The translations under genes and the position numbers were made by a program. Shown piece after piece: positions 1-11,453 of a DNA stretch of 64,000 bases; position 1 is the stretch's first letter, and every line of letters starts with the position of its first letter. Under the pieces are notes generated by a model. The model was not told where the DNA came from. It made no database searches and worked only from the letters and a program-made list of their open reading frames with translations. The DNA comes from Punica granatum (taxonomy: Eukaryota > Streptophyta > Magnoliopsida > Myrtales > Lythraceae). The stretch is taken from contig NC_045127.1 in the NCBI RefSeq assembly GCF_007655135.1, forward strand, positions 124,001-188,000, given 5' to 3'.

Positions 1-1084
1 CATGGAGGAGATCTTTCCTTTGGAGATGATGTACACTGTGCAGAAATCAGGTGCCCCTTTTGACACATTGGTTGGGATTGACGACGTCTTGAATCTGCCC
101 TTGATAGAAATATGACCGTAAGCATGCCAGAAACTAGAGAAGGATTATAACTATAACAAATTCTACTGTGCACAATTCTCTGGAAAACGTGCAGGAACAA
201 ATTTTGTTCATGAAATTTCATTTCAACAAGAAATCTACAAAAAGTCAGCTGCTTCGGCCTGTTCGGTCAATTTCCGCTTTGCTTCATGCCAGACTTGTTG
301 CTTGCTCAAGGAGTGGGAGGTAACATACATACCTCATGAAGCCATGGCGGGATGAAGCACCGAGAACTAAGTTTTCTATTCCAGCAGAGGAAACATACTC
401 TGTTATTGCCTTTACCACATCGGCATCCTCGAGGATCACGTCAAAGCAGTGAATCTAATGCCACAAGGGGAAAAAAGAAAGAAAAAAGACAAAAAAGGAA
501 AAGAGAGATGTGTAAGCATCAATGCACAAGGAAGGGATCATGAGGCGGGATTCATTTGTAACCTGGACCAAGCATACTACAACTTTTATTGACCAGGTTG
601 AGTACAGCACAAAAAATATTAAGCTTTTTTGGGTGGAGAAAGACACCCACATCCTTTCGGGTACAATAACAGTGGAAGCTGAGGAAAAGCTCCCTCGTTA
701 TCCTCTCAAGTTGTTGTCGGTAAGGAGATGCTGGTCCATTGTCGGCATCGGAATGGTGATGATGATGATGATGATGATCCTCAACTGCACCAGAAAGAAG
801 AGTTCTGCTGAGCCCACCGAGGTATTGCATAATGCATATATAAATACAACAAAATGAGCAATACCGCTTTAAGGAAAAAACTGAAAAAAGTGTGTCATGT
901 GCTTGTGCAGGAGGAGGAAAATACTTGGATTGACGTGGATGAGGACGACGGTTTTGCCACGGGAGAGAAGGTTCTCACTGGCCCATTTGAGAGCGTATTG
1001 GCTTCCTTTATCCTTGTCTATGGCAACCGCCACAAGTCCGTTATTCGAGCCCTTCTTCTCCAGATGACCCTTTTGTAGCCACAT
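1..1084 (-). CDS. USP/U-box domain protein kinase, 5' part (first four coding exons)
   Basis: Partial gene running off the left edge. Exons on the minus strand are 925-1084, 651-784, 333-454 and 1-94; all junctions are GT-AG and the phases agree. The start is the ATG at 1082-1084. The product opens with a universal-stress-protein-like domain: GLVAVAIDKDKGSQYALKWA, then VVLIHV, then ELFLSFHCYCTRKD, then DVILEDADVVKAITEYVSSA and ENLVLGASSRHGFMRFK. In known plant proteins this N-terminal module precedes a coiled coil, a receptor-like cytoplasmic kinase domain and often a C-terminal U-box, giving kinase and E3 ubiquitin ligase activity. Those parts are not in the window, so kinase and U-box are inferred from the family. 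Exon 2 carries a run of eight histidines from a CAT/CAC repeat, which is unusual. Alternative: a USP-kinase lacking the U-box. Family identity is quite sure, the exact subfamily is not. Confidence 0.85.
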
Positions 1085-1144
1085 TCTGTTTCTCTACCCT
1101 TGTATTGCAGTAGGCAGTTTGGTCCTGTTCGGTCTTGTGAAAGA

Positions 1145-1151
1145 ATTTATA
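1145..1151 (-). promoter_or_regulatory. possible TATA box of the USP/U-box kinase gene
   Basis: The minus strand reads TATAAAT about 60 bp upstream of the kinase start codon, a plausible TATA position if the 5' leader is short. Nothing else supports it; it is a motif match in AT-rich DNA. Confidence 0.3.
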
Positions 1152-2584
1152 TGTATTTTTACTGCTGCGTGTCACTTTTATTATTTGCTCTCAACACCTG
1201 ATAAGATGAAGCCCGCACCAAAGAGAGAAGTCACCTGAAAGATGAAGAAGATGCACCGAACTGAAGCAGCGAATCAACCCAACCACAAACAGAGAAGTCC
1301 TTTGACAAAAGTACCTCAGCCTCTGATATCCCGTTTCCCACGACATTGGCTAACAATTCAAAATTAGACACTCTGCCTATATTCCGGGGCAGCCATGAAT
1401 GGGAAAGAGAAAGAAGAGTGGTCCGGTCAGAGAGAGAGCGAGAGGGGCACGCACATTATACAGAGAGATTTTTGGCTTTGACTTCAAAAAAATAGTGTTT
1501 ACACTTATTTTCCGTAAAATGTGAAAATAGCCAGGCCGTGATGTGTGCGAGATATCTCGATGATTTTCCCCTGTCATGGAGAAATAATGGATCGGATGTA
1601 GTGGAAATGGACCGTGTATATGTGGAACATTTTGGACTAATTCAAGCCCAAGATTGTGGAGTCAGCCCACTAGAAGACTAAACCCAATTCTTAGAGACAA
1701 TTGAAGGAAGCTCTGCATGTGGAGCCTGTGCGGAGGACACAAACACATATATGCATGGGTATGGGCGTGAATTGTATTCAACAGAGGGCGGAGAAAGAAA
1801 TATTTATGGCACCGATATCTCGGAGATCAAGCACGTAATATTCTTGTGCTATCTCGAGTTATGTTTGATTTTACGAAGTCGAATTAGTCGGATATTCCTT
1901 CGATTTTTTTTGATATCTTATCTTTTGGTAACTTAGGTAGGCTAGGTAGTCAATTTCCTATTATAATTTTATTCCGATATTGTATTTTATGGACGTATCT
2001 GGTTGTGAGAGATTTTCTAGGATTTCATGTAACACCTACAAATACGTATGCCGAAGTTTGTTGTAAGGTTCCCCGACCAACACGCATCTATCATATCCTT
2101 TACTTATCTTTTCTGCTTGCACTTCATTTTACCCATCTTTACTTTCCTTGCACCTTTATATTCATCGCACTTCTTTTAACACACTTTCAATTCCCTTACT
2201 TTCAATTCACATACTTTTCCCTTCAACCGATCCCCGTGGATCAAAGTTACTTCCACTCTTGGAGCTTCTAGGCGTTCAAGGTGAAGATTTATCTACTTTC
2301 AGCAACTTGGCCGAAGACAAGGATTTGTGGGTACACTTATTCAAGTGAACCTTCTCCTATTACAACTCAGCCTTTGAGTTGTATTTGGCCGAGAGTAATA
2401 AGTGGGCTCAAGGGCCACTTTTTATTTTTGGACTCGAGTCGTGCGTGGATAATTGGTGGAGAACTCATAACGGCTAAATCCTCGAGCAGTGAGATCGTCT
2501 GATGCTCACTTTAATTTTGAAGATTTAAAACCTAACCGTCGTTCAATCTCGCGGACTTTCTAGGGGCGCGGTACACACTTTGCA
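1152..2584. other. intergenic DNA with probable LTR-retrotransposon remnant
   Basis: No gene is supported. From about 1640 the sequence has the look of a worn Ty3/gypsy LTR and leader: a purine/pyrimidine-skewed stretch, CT-rich tracts at 2090-2230, and short stop-interrupted frames. I find no paired LTR, so the boundaries and orientation (probably plus, given the leader-like sequence at 3790) are inference. Confidence 0.3.
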
Positions 2585-3615
2585 TTAGGAGTGTGCACGG
2601 ATACCGGGTATACTTGAAACATGTCAGAACCTATCTCTTAGGGTAGGGTCCGAGCAGCTCGTATTGAAAATAGGGTAGGGTCCGGGTATTAAAATAAGGA
2701 ACCGGTGAAAACTGATTTTCATTCCGATTCTTACATATAGGGTATCCAGAACCGGAACCGGAATCAATACCTGGACCCGGATAATTTAAAAAAAAAATCG
2801 CTGATTTCCATCCATACCGATGACACTCTTCCAATGAGCTCAACCAATATGCCTCTGGCAAGAGCTCCGCTACCAAGTCATACGCCGATCATATCGAACA
2901 GGCTAGCCTTGCCGTGGATTATGAGAAGCTCCAGTATCTCTATATCTGAGTACCCCAACGAGATCAATGAACTCAGAAGGGAGATCAATGAAATCAGAAG
3001 GGACATTGCATCCCTCCAATTTACCCACGAAGTGCTCAACCAACGACTCAACTGCTCAGTCTACTCGCTAACCACAAATGCGTGATTGCTACCGCCATCT
3101 CAGCCTCATCGAACCTGGATCTGACTTTAGCGGAGACGAGCTGTCCAATAATTTCCAACCAGTATTGTTGAACAAAGCCGCTTCGAGAGGACTGATCCGA
3201 AGAGGGTCTGGCCTCCGAAGACCTTTCCAGTTTGATCCAGCAGCTATCTCAAGGCCAATCAGTCGGCTACAAACGGAGCTGGCTCGAGTAGGACGACGAA
3301 TCAGCTTAGAGCAGTTACTGAACTTGAAGCTGGAAAGGTTAGCTCCCTTGCTTGAGCATCTGCGTTTACCAATTTTCCCGATTTCCAATCTTGCCTGGAC
3401 AAATCAAACAGGCAGGCATATGATTGGCCATTACTTAATTATGATGACATTATTTGCGATTTCGGTATTCAGTTTGAGTATTTTTTTTATAGGTTCCAAC
3501 AAGGTACTCGGAATCTGTGATATAATACAGGTTCCGGGTAAGTTTCGGTTCCAGGACTCAACATGGTAGGGTTTGGTTCCAAAATCTTGGACCATGTCCC
3601 TTACTGGGCATAGTC
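2585..3615. mobile_element. hAT-like non-autonomous element, degenerate
   Basis: The left end reads TTAGGAGTGTGCACGGATAC, close to the TAGGGGTGTGCA termini common in plant hAT elements. Both subterminal regions are full of GGGTAGGGTCCGGGTAT- and GGTTCCGGGT-type motifs (2640-2790 and 3490-3590), another hAT habit. The right terminus and the 8-bp target duplication could not be fixed. The interior has two open frames on the plus strand, 2834-3085 and 3078-3569. The first includes a charged heptad-like segment (EINELRREINEIRRDIASLQ) that could be a coiled coil. Neither frame resembles a transposase I recognise, so captured host or retroelement sequence is possible. Confidence 0.4.
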
Positions 3616-4640
3616 TAGTTATTGTGAAAAAAAAGAGTACTCGGATCAGCACACCGATATAAAGTATGTATCGGTGAACCGGGCTAATGACACGTTAATT
3701 TCTTGGAACTGCTTCTTGGCACGCCTACAATCACCACACGAGTGACCGAATTGGTGTCTTGACGTTTTCGACATGAACAAACAATTTTGCATGCCCGGTG
3801 GGACCCACTTTTCGACCAAATAAGTGCTAAATATCAAATTGGCGATTCATTCTCGAGTCAGTGCCAATGACCTAATGCCGCTTAAGTCCGAGAGGCTCGA
3901 GTGGTTGTCAATGATCATGGGACTGTTTGAGGACAAGCTAGAAGCTCTTTGTCAGCAAATTGATGAAGAGATAAAAGGTGACTTTGGCCATGAAACAATG
4001 CCAAGAGGCCATTCATGAGATGCTCATCGAGGACAAGAGTATCAAAGATTGGGGTTTGTTAATCAACAAAGTCCCTGAAGTAGCATCTTCTTTTAATCAT
4101 GGAGTTCCGAACTTCATCCGCCACTTGACCGATATGCGGTGCCCCCCGTGGTACCACCCATCTTTTGCCATATGGGTTAGTTAACCTGATGCATTCGGCG
4201 CCGGCTACATCTATGTTTCTTTTGGTACCGCAAGTATCAAGTCAGCTTACGACATCGAATGCAACTTGATAGATGCAATAACAAGGTGTGGAAACCCATA
4301 TTCAACACTTGCCACATGGGAGTACTCCCCGGGTAATCGACTCTTAACCATATTCGGCTCAGCTTTTTGGCCAAAACAAGCCGGGACAGCCTATTCTTGC
4401 CCCACACCACACCGTATACGGTGTCTTTTGCTGTGGCTTAGCTTCGACACATGCCGTCGCAGTCGGTGCAACAACCCACGATAGCTCACCATCAGCCGCC
4501 TTAAAAGCAGCTTAATCTACACTAACAATAGTACGTGGAGCCTCATATTCAACAGTTGCTTTATGAGAAGGTGCCCCCGTTGGCCGAGTTCTGTCCATCT
4601 TGAAGTCAGTCGAATTTGCATCAAATTCTGCCGGTTGTCC
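3616..4640 (+). mobile_element. degenerate Ty3/gypsy (Tat/Ogre-like) leader and gag remnant
   Basis: At 3790-3806 the sequence reads ATGCCCGGTGGGACCCA, a motif I associate with the untranslated leader of Tat/Ogre-type gypsy elements just before gag. After it come short frames at 3824-4018 and 3978-4184 with gag-like character (MGLFEDKLEALCQQIDEEI), broken by stops and shifts. The stretch to 4640 continues with no intact frame. No protease, reverse transcriptase or integrase is visible. It is probably the same element as the remnant at about 1640-2584, split by the hAT-like insertion; that link is inference. Confidence 0.35.
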
Positions 4641-5680
4641 AGCTATGTGGTACTTTCGCTATGTATAACGCAAAATAGATAATATAATATAGATAACACA
4701 GCATAATTATATCTATAAAATATAATCTGATTTATTTTTTTAAAAATAAATTATAATACATTGTATCTATGAAAAATATGATCTAATTTTTTATAAAGAA
4801 AATAAGATTTTACATTATTTGTTTTATATAAATCTTTTTATTTAATATTTTTATTTTTAGAAAAAAATTATAATTTCAAGAAAATAACAATTTCAAATAA
4901 ATATTAATATGTTTTGAAAAATCTAAAAATTCATTTTCTAAAGAACTTAAAAAATAAAAAATAATAATGACCAGTCCAACCAATCTATATTTAAAAGTTT
5001 CAAAAAGTTTAAAAAATAAAAATTTCGTATTATAAGAAAAGCTCAAAAATCAAGAAACAATGATTAGTAAAAATCTATATTTATGATGTTTTAAAAATTT
5101 TAAAAAAATATATTTCAAAGATAGCTCAAAAGATATGAAAAATAACGATAGTCCCACAAATATATATATATATATATATATATATTGAAAAATTAAAAAG
5201 TTGTTTAAAGCTCAAAAGGTCGAGAAAATATGACCGGTCCCATAAATATTTATCTATATGTTATAAAAAAATTAAAAAATTTCTTTTCTAAAAGAAACTC
5301 TAAAAACTGCGAAATTGATGATCCAAAAAATCTACATTTATATGTTTTAAAAATTAAAAATTTTTAAATTCTTGTTATAGAAAAGCTGTAAAAATGGAAA
5401 AATAACTATTGGTTCAACAAATCTATAGTCATATGTTTTAAGAAATTAAATTTTAAAATTTATAAACTGTAATTTTTCAGTAATACCATGGTATTCAGAA
5501 GCCAAACGGTCCTATTCAAGTTTGATTTAATTGGTCCACTAAAGGGTAAAGCTTTTCCAATCAATTTTTTAAGAAAGTTCAAAAAATAAAAAAAAATAAT
5601 GAACGTCACAAATATATATCTTTGTATTATAAAACTAAAAAGGTTGTTTGAAAAATAAAAAAGTTCGAGAAAATTCCATT
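4640..5680. repeat. decayed AT-rich tandem array, period about 86 bp
   Basis: Related blocks begin near 4878, 4962, 5058, 5139, 5226, 5312, 5398 and 5592. Each has a purine-rich start like AAAATAATGA, then a short GTCC or GTCA box, then AAATCTATATTTATATGTTT, then A/T runs ending AAAAGCTCAAAAA. Spacing is about 81-96 bp. The array is interrupted at 5481-5570 by a less AT-rich stretch and contains a (TA)n run at 5161-5185. No coding sequence is present. It looks like an old minisatellite or the repetitive interior of a non-autonomous transposon. Confidence 0.5.
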
Positions 5681-6507
5681 CAGTAACCGAGTATTCTGAT
5701 GCCATCTTTGCACGAGATTGAACGTGATCCCATATAAAATTAGAGATCTAAAAAATGTTACAAAATTTTACGTGTGAAAAAAGAAAAAAGTTGAAGAACT
5801 CATTTTTCACGACAAATGGTAGAAGTGCAAAAAAAGCTGAACACGCGTCTAGGGGTAACAATATTTTTTTAGAGTTGGATCGGCCACAGTTTACATATGG
5901 TAACTCCACTATTTATAACGAATCATACACAATATGATATTGATAACACATCAGATTTATATATAAAAAAATATGATCATATTTGCTTTTAAAAAAGCAA
6001 ATATTTAATACATTATATTAACGGAGAAATGATTTAATTTTTTTTTTGAAAAGCAAATATATCTTACGTGCACCGTTATCAAAACCGCATCAGACCGAAC
6101 AGCTCAACCGAGAACTTGAAGGAGAGAAAGCATCTAGAGTGATTGATCAATCGATCATGGTTCCTAGTAAGTCTCGATCCATAGTTCTGCATCAAGTCAA
6201 TTACTCGACATGGCATATCCAGGTATGCTACAATTGACTCGTATAATCCTATTCTGTCTACAGTATTTCTGGGGCTGAAATCTTATTAGTTTCTGTCAAT
6301 ATATTCTTCCGTCATCGCGTTACCGTTATTAACCGCACCTCTTGTACGTCCAGCGGGTTTACGAAAATACAAATTAAAGTTACCCGTCTTAGCTCTACAT
6401 TTGGACAGGGACGTCCTCCTTAATCGGTCATTTTGGGATTCCCAGACCCATCGAGTAGCATTGGATAAAAAAAATTATATTTTAAGTAATGTTAATATGA
6501 CTTTATA
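5681..6507. other. non-coding AT-rich DNA
   Basis: No gene supported. The block around 5857-5890 (AATATTTTTTTAGAGTTGGA and following) closely resembles 63958-63990 at the other end of the window, so both ends carry pieces of one dispersed repeat. 5940-6060 repeats AT-rich motifs seen near 4680. Confidence 0.4.
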
Positions 6508-6720
6508 TCATCGTAACACGGAGTCTCTCCACCATTGAATGGCTGCATGGCTGTCGTCATCTCGTGTCGTCCAAGCTTGAATGAAATCTTTTGGTGAAGA
6601 GAACCTCGTAATAACATGTCTTGGATCAACTAATCCAATATGAACTTCACTGTTCATCATCCAGTGAGTGCGAACATGAGGTCTAATCTCATCTAAGTCG
6701 TGAGACCCACACGCATCCAA
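6508..6720 (-). pseudogene. LINE ORF1 (DUF4283-like) fragment
   Basis: A 70-codon minus-strand frame contains VHIGLVDPRHVITRFSSPKD followed by FIQAW. This resembles the DUF4283 domain of plant L1-type LINE ORF1 proteins, where a motif like GLLDPRHVLIRL is followed by an aromatic-Trp segment. No start region, zinc knuckle or ORF2 accompanies it, so it is at best a fragment. Recognition rests on one short motif. Confidence 0.35.
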
Positions 6721-6994
6721 ACGTAAGGAGACTTGTGTGACAATGACACGGAATTAGCAAAATCCCTATATTTCAAAATGTTTTCTGTGTAAGTTAGGAT
6801 ATATCCTTTCATAACTTACACAATGAAACACATTATGACGTCATAAGTACAAGGTCATGAAATTTCCCGGGCGAACTGAAATTCATCAATGTAATCATGA
6901 CCCGTTCCCGGCGACAGTGATTTACATGATGCAGCTGGTATTTCAGTCAAGGGAGATTATTGAGTCAGGTTGCTGAATTTTCAATCACGGTCAG
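6721..6994. other. short intergenic stretch
   Basis: I see no feature here. It separates the LINE ORF1-like fragment from the split inverted-repeat element. Confidence 0.4.
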
Positions 6995-7972
6995 GTACAA
7001 AAAAAATCAAAACTCTTACTGTACAAGAGTTTTGGATTTTATACAAAAACATTTTGTAGGGCTTGTACAAAACTCACAAGAGTTTAGATTTTATGCATTC
7101 CCATGCCAAACACCTGTTGATATCATTAACCTCCTTGCCAACCCGCCTGCTTGCATCACCCGTTACCTGACTGATACTCTTCCTTTCACTTTTTACGGGT
7201 CCATTATCTTATATCTTCTCTGGTCTCTGAGAAATGATGTTTTATTTGCAGGTCGCACTGCAGACCTATCCGACTTCCTCCGCCGGATCAAGCGCGCCTT
7301 CACGGAATATAGCACCTGCCAGGCACCACTGCCACATTTTGAAACCACCTCTGGTCTTAGCCTGCATAAAGAGGAAGCAGCCAATCTCACTGATGACTGG
7401 AACCACCTACACACTGACGCTGCATGGACTGAAGAGCGATCTTGCCTCGCAGGAACCAGATGCTTACCAAACATGCCCATCTCACACTCGTGGCTCTCTA
7501 ATTTCGAGACATGTTCTCCCCTACAAGCTGAAGCCAAGGCAGTCTTGCTGGCAATTACCCTGGCACTTGAACACAGTTGGTGCAAGATATGGATCAGGTC
7601 TGATGCCCTATTCCTTGTCGATGCTATCATCTACCCGCACCACTCCCTTTGGGCTATTAAAAGCATTGTTTCTGATATCATTAGTCTTCTAGCTCTTTTC
7701 TGGGACTAGAAATGTACTTGGCCTCCTCGATTGGATAACTCTCAAGCGCACGACTTAAGCCAATATGACAAGTCCAATTTTCCTTCCTTCTGTAAGTTTG
7801 AGGGTTATCCTGATCTCAATGTTCTATATTCCTCTTAATATTATTCGATCATACTTGCTTATCAAAAAAAAAAAGAGTTTAGATTTTATACAAAAATATT
7901 TTGTACGGCTTGTACAAAAAGTTTTTGTAAAAAACTCAAAACTCTTGTACAATAAGAGTAACTGTTTTGTAC
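6995..7972. mobile_element. small terminal-inverted-repeat element (MITE), split by a LINE
   Basis: The left end (GTACAAAA, then AACTCTTACTGTACAAGAGT at 7011-7030) is mirrored by the right end at 7946-7972, whose reverse complement begins GTACAAAAC, then ACTCTTATTGTACAAGAGTT. Without the LINE insert at 7095-7872 and one copy of its duplication, the element is only about 183 bp. Its own target duplication is not obvious, so the superfamily is undetermined. The sequence between the termini repeats GATTTTATACAAAAA and GGCTTGTACAAAA as direct sub-repeats. Confidence 0.6.
7095..7872 (+). mobile_element. 5'-truncated LINE (L1 type) with RNase H domain, flanked by 17-bp TSD
   Basis: The insert is bounded by perfect 17-bp direct repeats AAGAGTTTAGATTTTAT at 7078-7094 and 7873-7889. 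It ends in a poly(A) tract after CTTGCTTATC, typical of plant L1 elements. It encodes only the tail of ORF2. A tryptophan-rich segment (ILYLLWSLRNDVLFAG) is followed by a plant LINE RNase H domain: TDAAW, then SPLQAEAKAVLLAITLALEH, then IRSDALFLVDAI, ending at a stop at about 7709. Endonuclease and reverse transcriptase are missing, so it is dead on arrival by 5' truncation. The poly(A) tail and TSD fix the orientation as plus. Confidence 0.85.
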
Positions 7973-8774
7973 TTAGATTGTGACTGGAAATTTAGTCATG
8001 GAACCCAGACATTGTCCTTTAGTCAAACATAAGGATCTCATCTTTGGGTGTGAAAAAATGCGTTCTTAATAAGAGTTACCGTTTCATTAATTATTGCGTT
8101 CTTCATTTTTTGTAAGTCTTAGGTAACTTTTGATAAATTAAGTTCTTAAAAGTTAAACAATTAATTAGTTAAGAAAAGAAATGTATAAGGAAAAGGGGAT
8201 GAATGATAAGGATGACAAGATGTTTTGTGAGGGGTGAATAATACAAATAAATGAAAAATAACTTATTTCATTAAATCAAGTTTTTTTTTTATTTACTCAT
8301 CTCTCATATTTCCATTTTTCTTATAACCAACTTTGTAACTAAGTTTTAAGTGGTTATTTGATTAAAATGAAACAAACACATACTTAGCCTTGCAGATTGG
8401 CTCCACTCTCAGCCCTGGCCTCCAGATTACTGGGGGAAAAAAAAATATAAAAAGGGGGTTGGCTCCTCTCTCGACCAGACCCAAACCCATGACCAAAGGG
8501 CAATGGAAAAGACTATGGCTCACCAATGGATAGACCAAAGGTGAGCTGGTGAGGGAAATTCATGCCATGCAGAAAACTTAAGTAAATCATTGATGGAAGT
8601 CTAGGGAAAAAAAAGTTGATTTGTAACAATGATGATACGCAGAAGTCATTTATCAAACCTACATTATTCTACAAATCCCAGATGGAAGGGAGGGAGAAGA
8701 GAAAAGAAACAAAGACGAAAATTATTGAGAAAGGGTTGAGTTGGGCGACATTGTTCCTGGATCTGGACATAAAA
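7973..8774. other. intergenic DNA downstream of the PRK-type gene
   Basis: No gene seen. 8060-8390 has weakly mirrored ends (ACCGTTTCATTAATTATTGCG against AATGAAACAAACACATA) and may be an old MITE, but no target duplication could be found. 8690-8774 should hold the 3' untranslated region of the minus-strand receptor kinase. Confidence 0.4.
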
Positions 8775-11000
8775 TCAGCGATTTAAGTCGTCGTCAATGA
8801 TGGTTCTAGAGGCATAAGAAGGAGCATCTGATGTTGGTGCGTCGCAATCTCTCAACTCCTCAATTTTGCCAACAACTTCGGAGATGCTTAATCTCCTCTC
8901 CTCATCCCTTTCGCAACAACTTAACCCAATCTTCAAGAGTTTGATCATCTCACCTTTACAGTTCTTGGTTCCTCTCATCTCCTTGTCGAACACCGCACTG
9001 GTCCTTTCATCGTTGACAGTCGACATCACCCAGGTTGCTAAGTCAGCGTCCTTATCATGTGCTATGTAGCTCACAGGGAACCTGCCTGTTAACATCTCAA
9101 GGATCAGCGTCCCGAGGCTCCAAATGTCCGTCTTCTTGTTCACATGGCCCTGTGGCAGGGTGCACTCGGGTGATTTGTATGCTACCAGGAGCTGCCGGGA
9201 ATGCTCAGGGTTGGTGACTGGCGCCAAGGCATAATCGGTCAAAAGTGGCTCATAGAAGTCGTCAAGGAGGACATTGGAGGACTTGAGGTGACCGTGGGGG
9301 ATAAGTAGGCTGGGAAATTCAGTGTAAAGGTATGCCAGTCCCCTGGCCACCCCTTTGATGATATGCAACCGGGTTTTCCAATCAAGCCCTGCCTGGTTCC
9401 CTGGATATGGAAAGTCACGGTCAGTTTACATAAAGTAAAAAATGTTGATATATGTAGCTAGCGGCCAGTCATGCTTTTATATGTCAAAAGAAAGAAAGCG
9501 GATTATATAATTCATGCAACTATTACACATAAAAAAGAAAAGATTAAAAAATAAAATACCGTGAAGGTGACTGGCTAAGCTCCCATTAGGAACGAAGTCA
9601 TAGACTAGTAGCTTCTCTTCTCTCCTGTAGTAGTATGCCACAAGGGGCAGCAGATTTGGGTGCTTTAACCTTCCTAGTCTTCTCATCTGTTCATTGAACT
9701 CTTCTCTTCCCACGTTGTTCATTTGCTTGTATCGCTTCACCACCAGGGCTTGCCCATTCATAATGATGGCCTTGTATGAGGATCCAAAGTTACCACTCCC
9801 CAGCACTTCGGCAGATGCTCTTAGCAGGTCTTGCAAATCGAATCTCTCTCTATCATCACCCACAAAAGACAGTTGGAGCTTCTGCTCAACTTTACTTGCA
9901 CCCCGGTTGGTGGCTGCTGGCTGCACGCCTGCAGGTGTCCCTTGGTTCCTGCATGTGGGCGCCGACTTGCTTTCATGGTGGTCGTTAAATGACGAGGTCA
10001 AGTCCAACTGCGAGGAGGTTCGCCTTCTCCGCCGATATATGATGAGAGCTCCAATGACAAATCCTAGCAGCAGCCCTGCCACGAAAACACTTATGGCAAC
10101 TCTGAAGACATACGCCCTTCTCTGTCTCGATTCACATGACTCTAGGGGCTGTCCACATAGACCATCATTGCCTGCCAATTAGCCAACCAAACCACAGTAG
10201 TTAATCAACAAAGTTATATTATAATTGATATGATGGTCGGTTGGATTAAACAGATAGATTGGTAGCTTCAAATGTAAGAATTATATTAACCATAATTTTT
10301 TTTTCTTACCGGAAAATGAGCTGATATCCATCTTGCTCAGTCTGTGAGGTATTGGACCCTCCAATTCGTTGTTGGACACGTTGACCAGTTTCAAACCCTT
10401 CTGCTGAAAATCGGGTATACGGCCTTGAAATTGGTTGCCTTCAATCCTCAACTCCAAAAGTCTAGTCAAGGTTATGAGCGAGGAAGGGATGCTACCTGTT
10501 AGCTCATTATTGGCCAAGTATACCTTCTTCAGAGAACCCATACCCACAAATGCATCGCCTGGGATCTCACCAGAGAATCGGTTGTTCGATAGGAAAACCG
10601 ACTTCAATGCACCAAGCACTCGTAGGCGGGGCAGCGGACCCTGAAACTCATTATGCATGAAGCTGATGGAACGCAGATGGGGCAACAACTGCAGGATATC
10701 CACGTCAATGGAACCCTTGAGGCCCGTGTTCTCCAGCTTCAGTCCCGAAACGCTCCCTCCCGAGCAGCGCACCCCAATCCATTTCCCGTTATCCCCGGAA
10801 CATGGGTTCACGGATAGGTTCCAACTTGCAAGAGCCGTGGTGTTTGCTAGGCTGTCCCTGAACTTGAGCAGGATTTCTGAATCTGTGAGACTGAGGTTAG
10901 GCACCACCAGACATGAGAAGATGATCAGCAATATGAGGAATGAAGGCGGAGCTGGAGCTGCTGCTGGTGCGCGCACAAGCCTGGCTACGTGCGCGCCCAT
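8775..11000 (-). CDS. LRR receptor-like kinase, pollen receptor-like kinase (PRK) type
   Basis: Three exons on the minus strand: 10310-11000, 9560-10171 and 8775-9400. Junctions are GT-AG and the phases join to 642 codons. The first ATG is at 10998-11000; a longer start would need a GTG. Order: signal peptide (FLILLIIFSCLVV), N-terminal LRR cap with NPCSGDNGKWIGVRCSG, about five LRRs to residue 225, one membrane segment near 253-276 (VFRVAISVFVAGLLLGFVIG), a basic stop, then a kinase domain. PRKs act at the pollen-tube plasma membrane in ROP-GTPase and peptide signalling. The glycine loop (GSGNFGSSYKA) and lysine (VVKRYK) remain. The catalytic loop is HGHLKSSNVLLD, lacking the HRD aspartate, and DFG is replaced by DYA, so it is probably a pseudokinase, as in several PRKs. 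The family is clear, the paralogue is not. Confidence 0.92.
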
Positions 11001-11111
11001 TGGCACGGCACAACAATTTGAAGAACTATGATATTCAGATTCGATGATGGCATTAAAAGACTTGTTCTCTGAGATTCGAAGTTTTGTTTTCCTAGCTCCG
11101 TGTCTCTCCGG

Positions 11112-11137
11112 CTCTCTCTCTCTCTCTCTCTCTCTCC
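11112..11137. repeat. (CT)n microsatellite in the 5' flank of the PRK-type gene
   Basis: An uninterrupted CT run of 26 bases lies about 110 bp upstream of the minus-strand start codon, which makes a GA run on the coding strand. GA/CT runs are common in plant 5' leaders and core promoters and may bind BPC-type factors; that role is inference. Confidence 0.8.
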
Positions 11138-11453
11138 CACAAGACGAGGTAGAGGTAGCTAGCTAGGAAACAGAGAATGAGATCTGCCAATAATAGATTT
11201 TTCTTTTCTTCGGGGGTAAACCAAAATGGAGAATGTTAGCAATTGGAATAATACCGGCAAATGTGGGGTTTGGGTTTTAGAGGGTGAGTTGGGCGGAGGA
11301 GACATGTAAGGCCTGCCACACAGTAAAACTAATTAGGAAAAAGAAAAAGAAGAAAAACAAAATAATGCAGATAATCTAATTATGGAGTGGCAAATTCGAC
11401 TGATTGACGAAGCCTCCCTTAGATGATGAAATGAGTGCAACAGCCCTGCAATG

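Noticed and set aside
3653..3677. Perfect short hairpin CACCGATA...TATCGGTG
   Set aside because: An 8-bp stem with a short loop in a decayed element; no reason to call a terminator or a miRNA.
9694..10182. 162-codon plus-strand frame
   Set aside because: Shadow of PRK exon 2 on the opposite strand; no recognisable protein.
10998..11006. PRK start two codons further upstream
   Set aside because: It would need a GTG initiator; the in-frame ATG at 10998-11000 is the normal plant choice.
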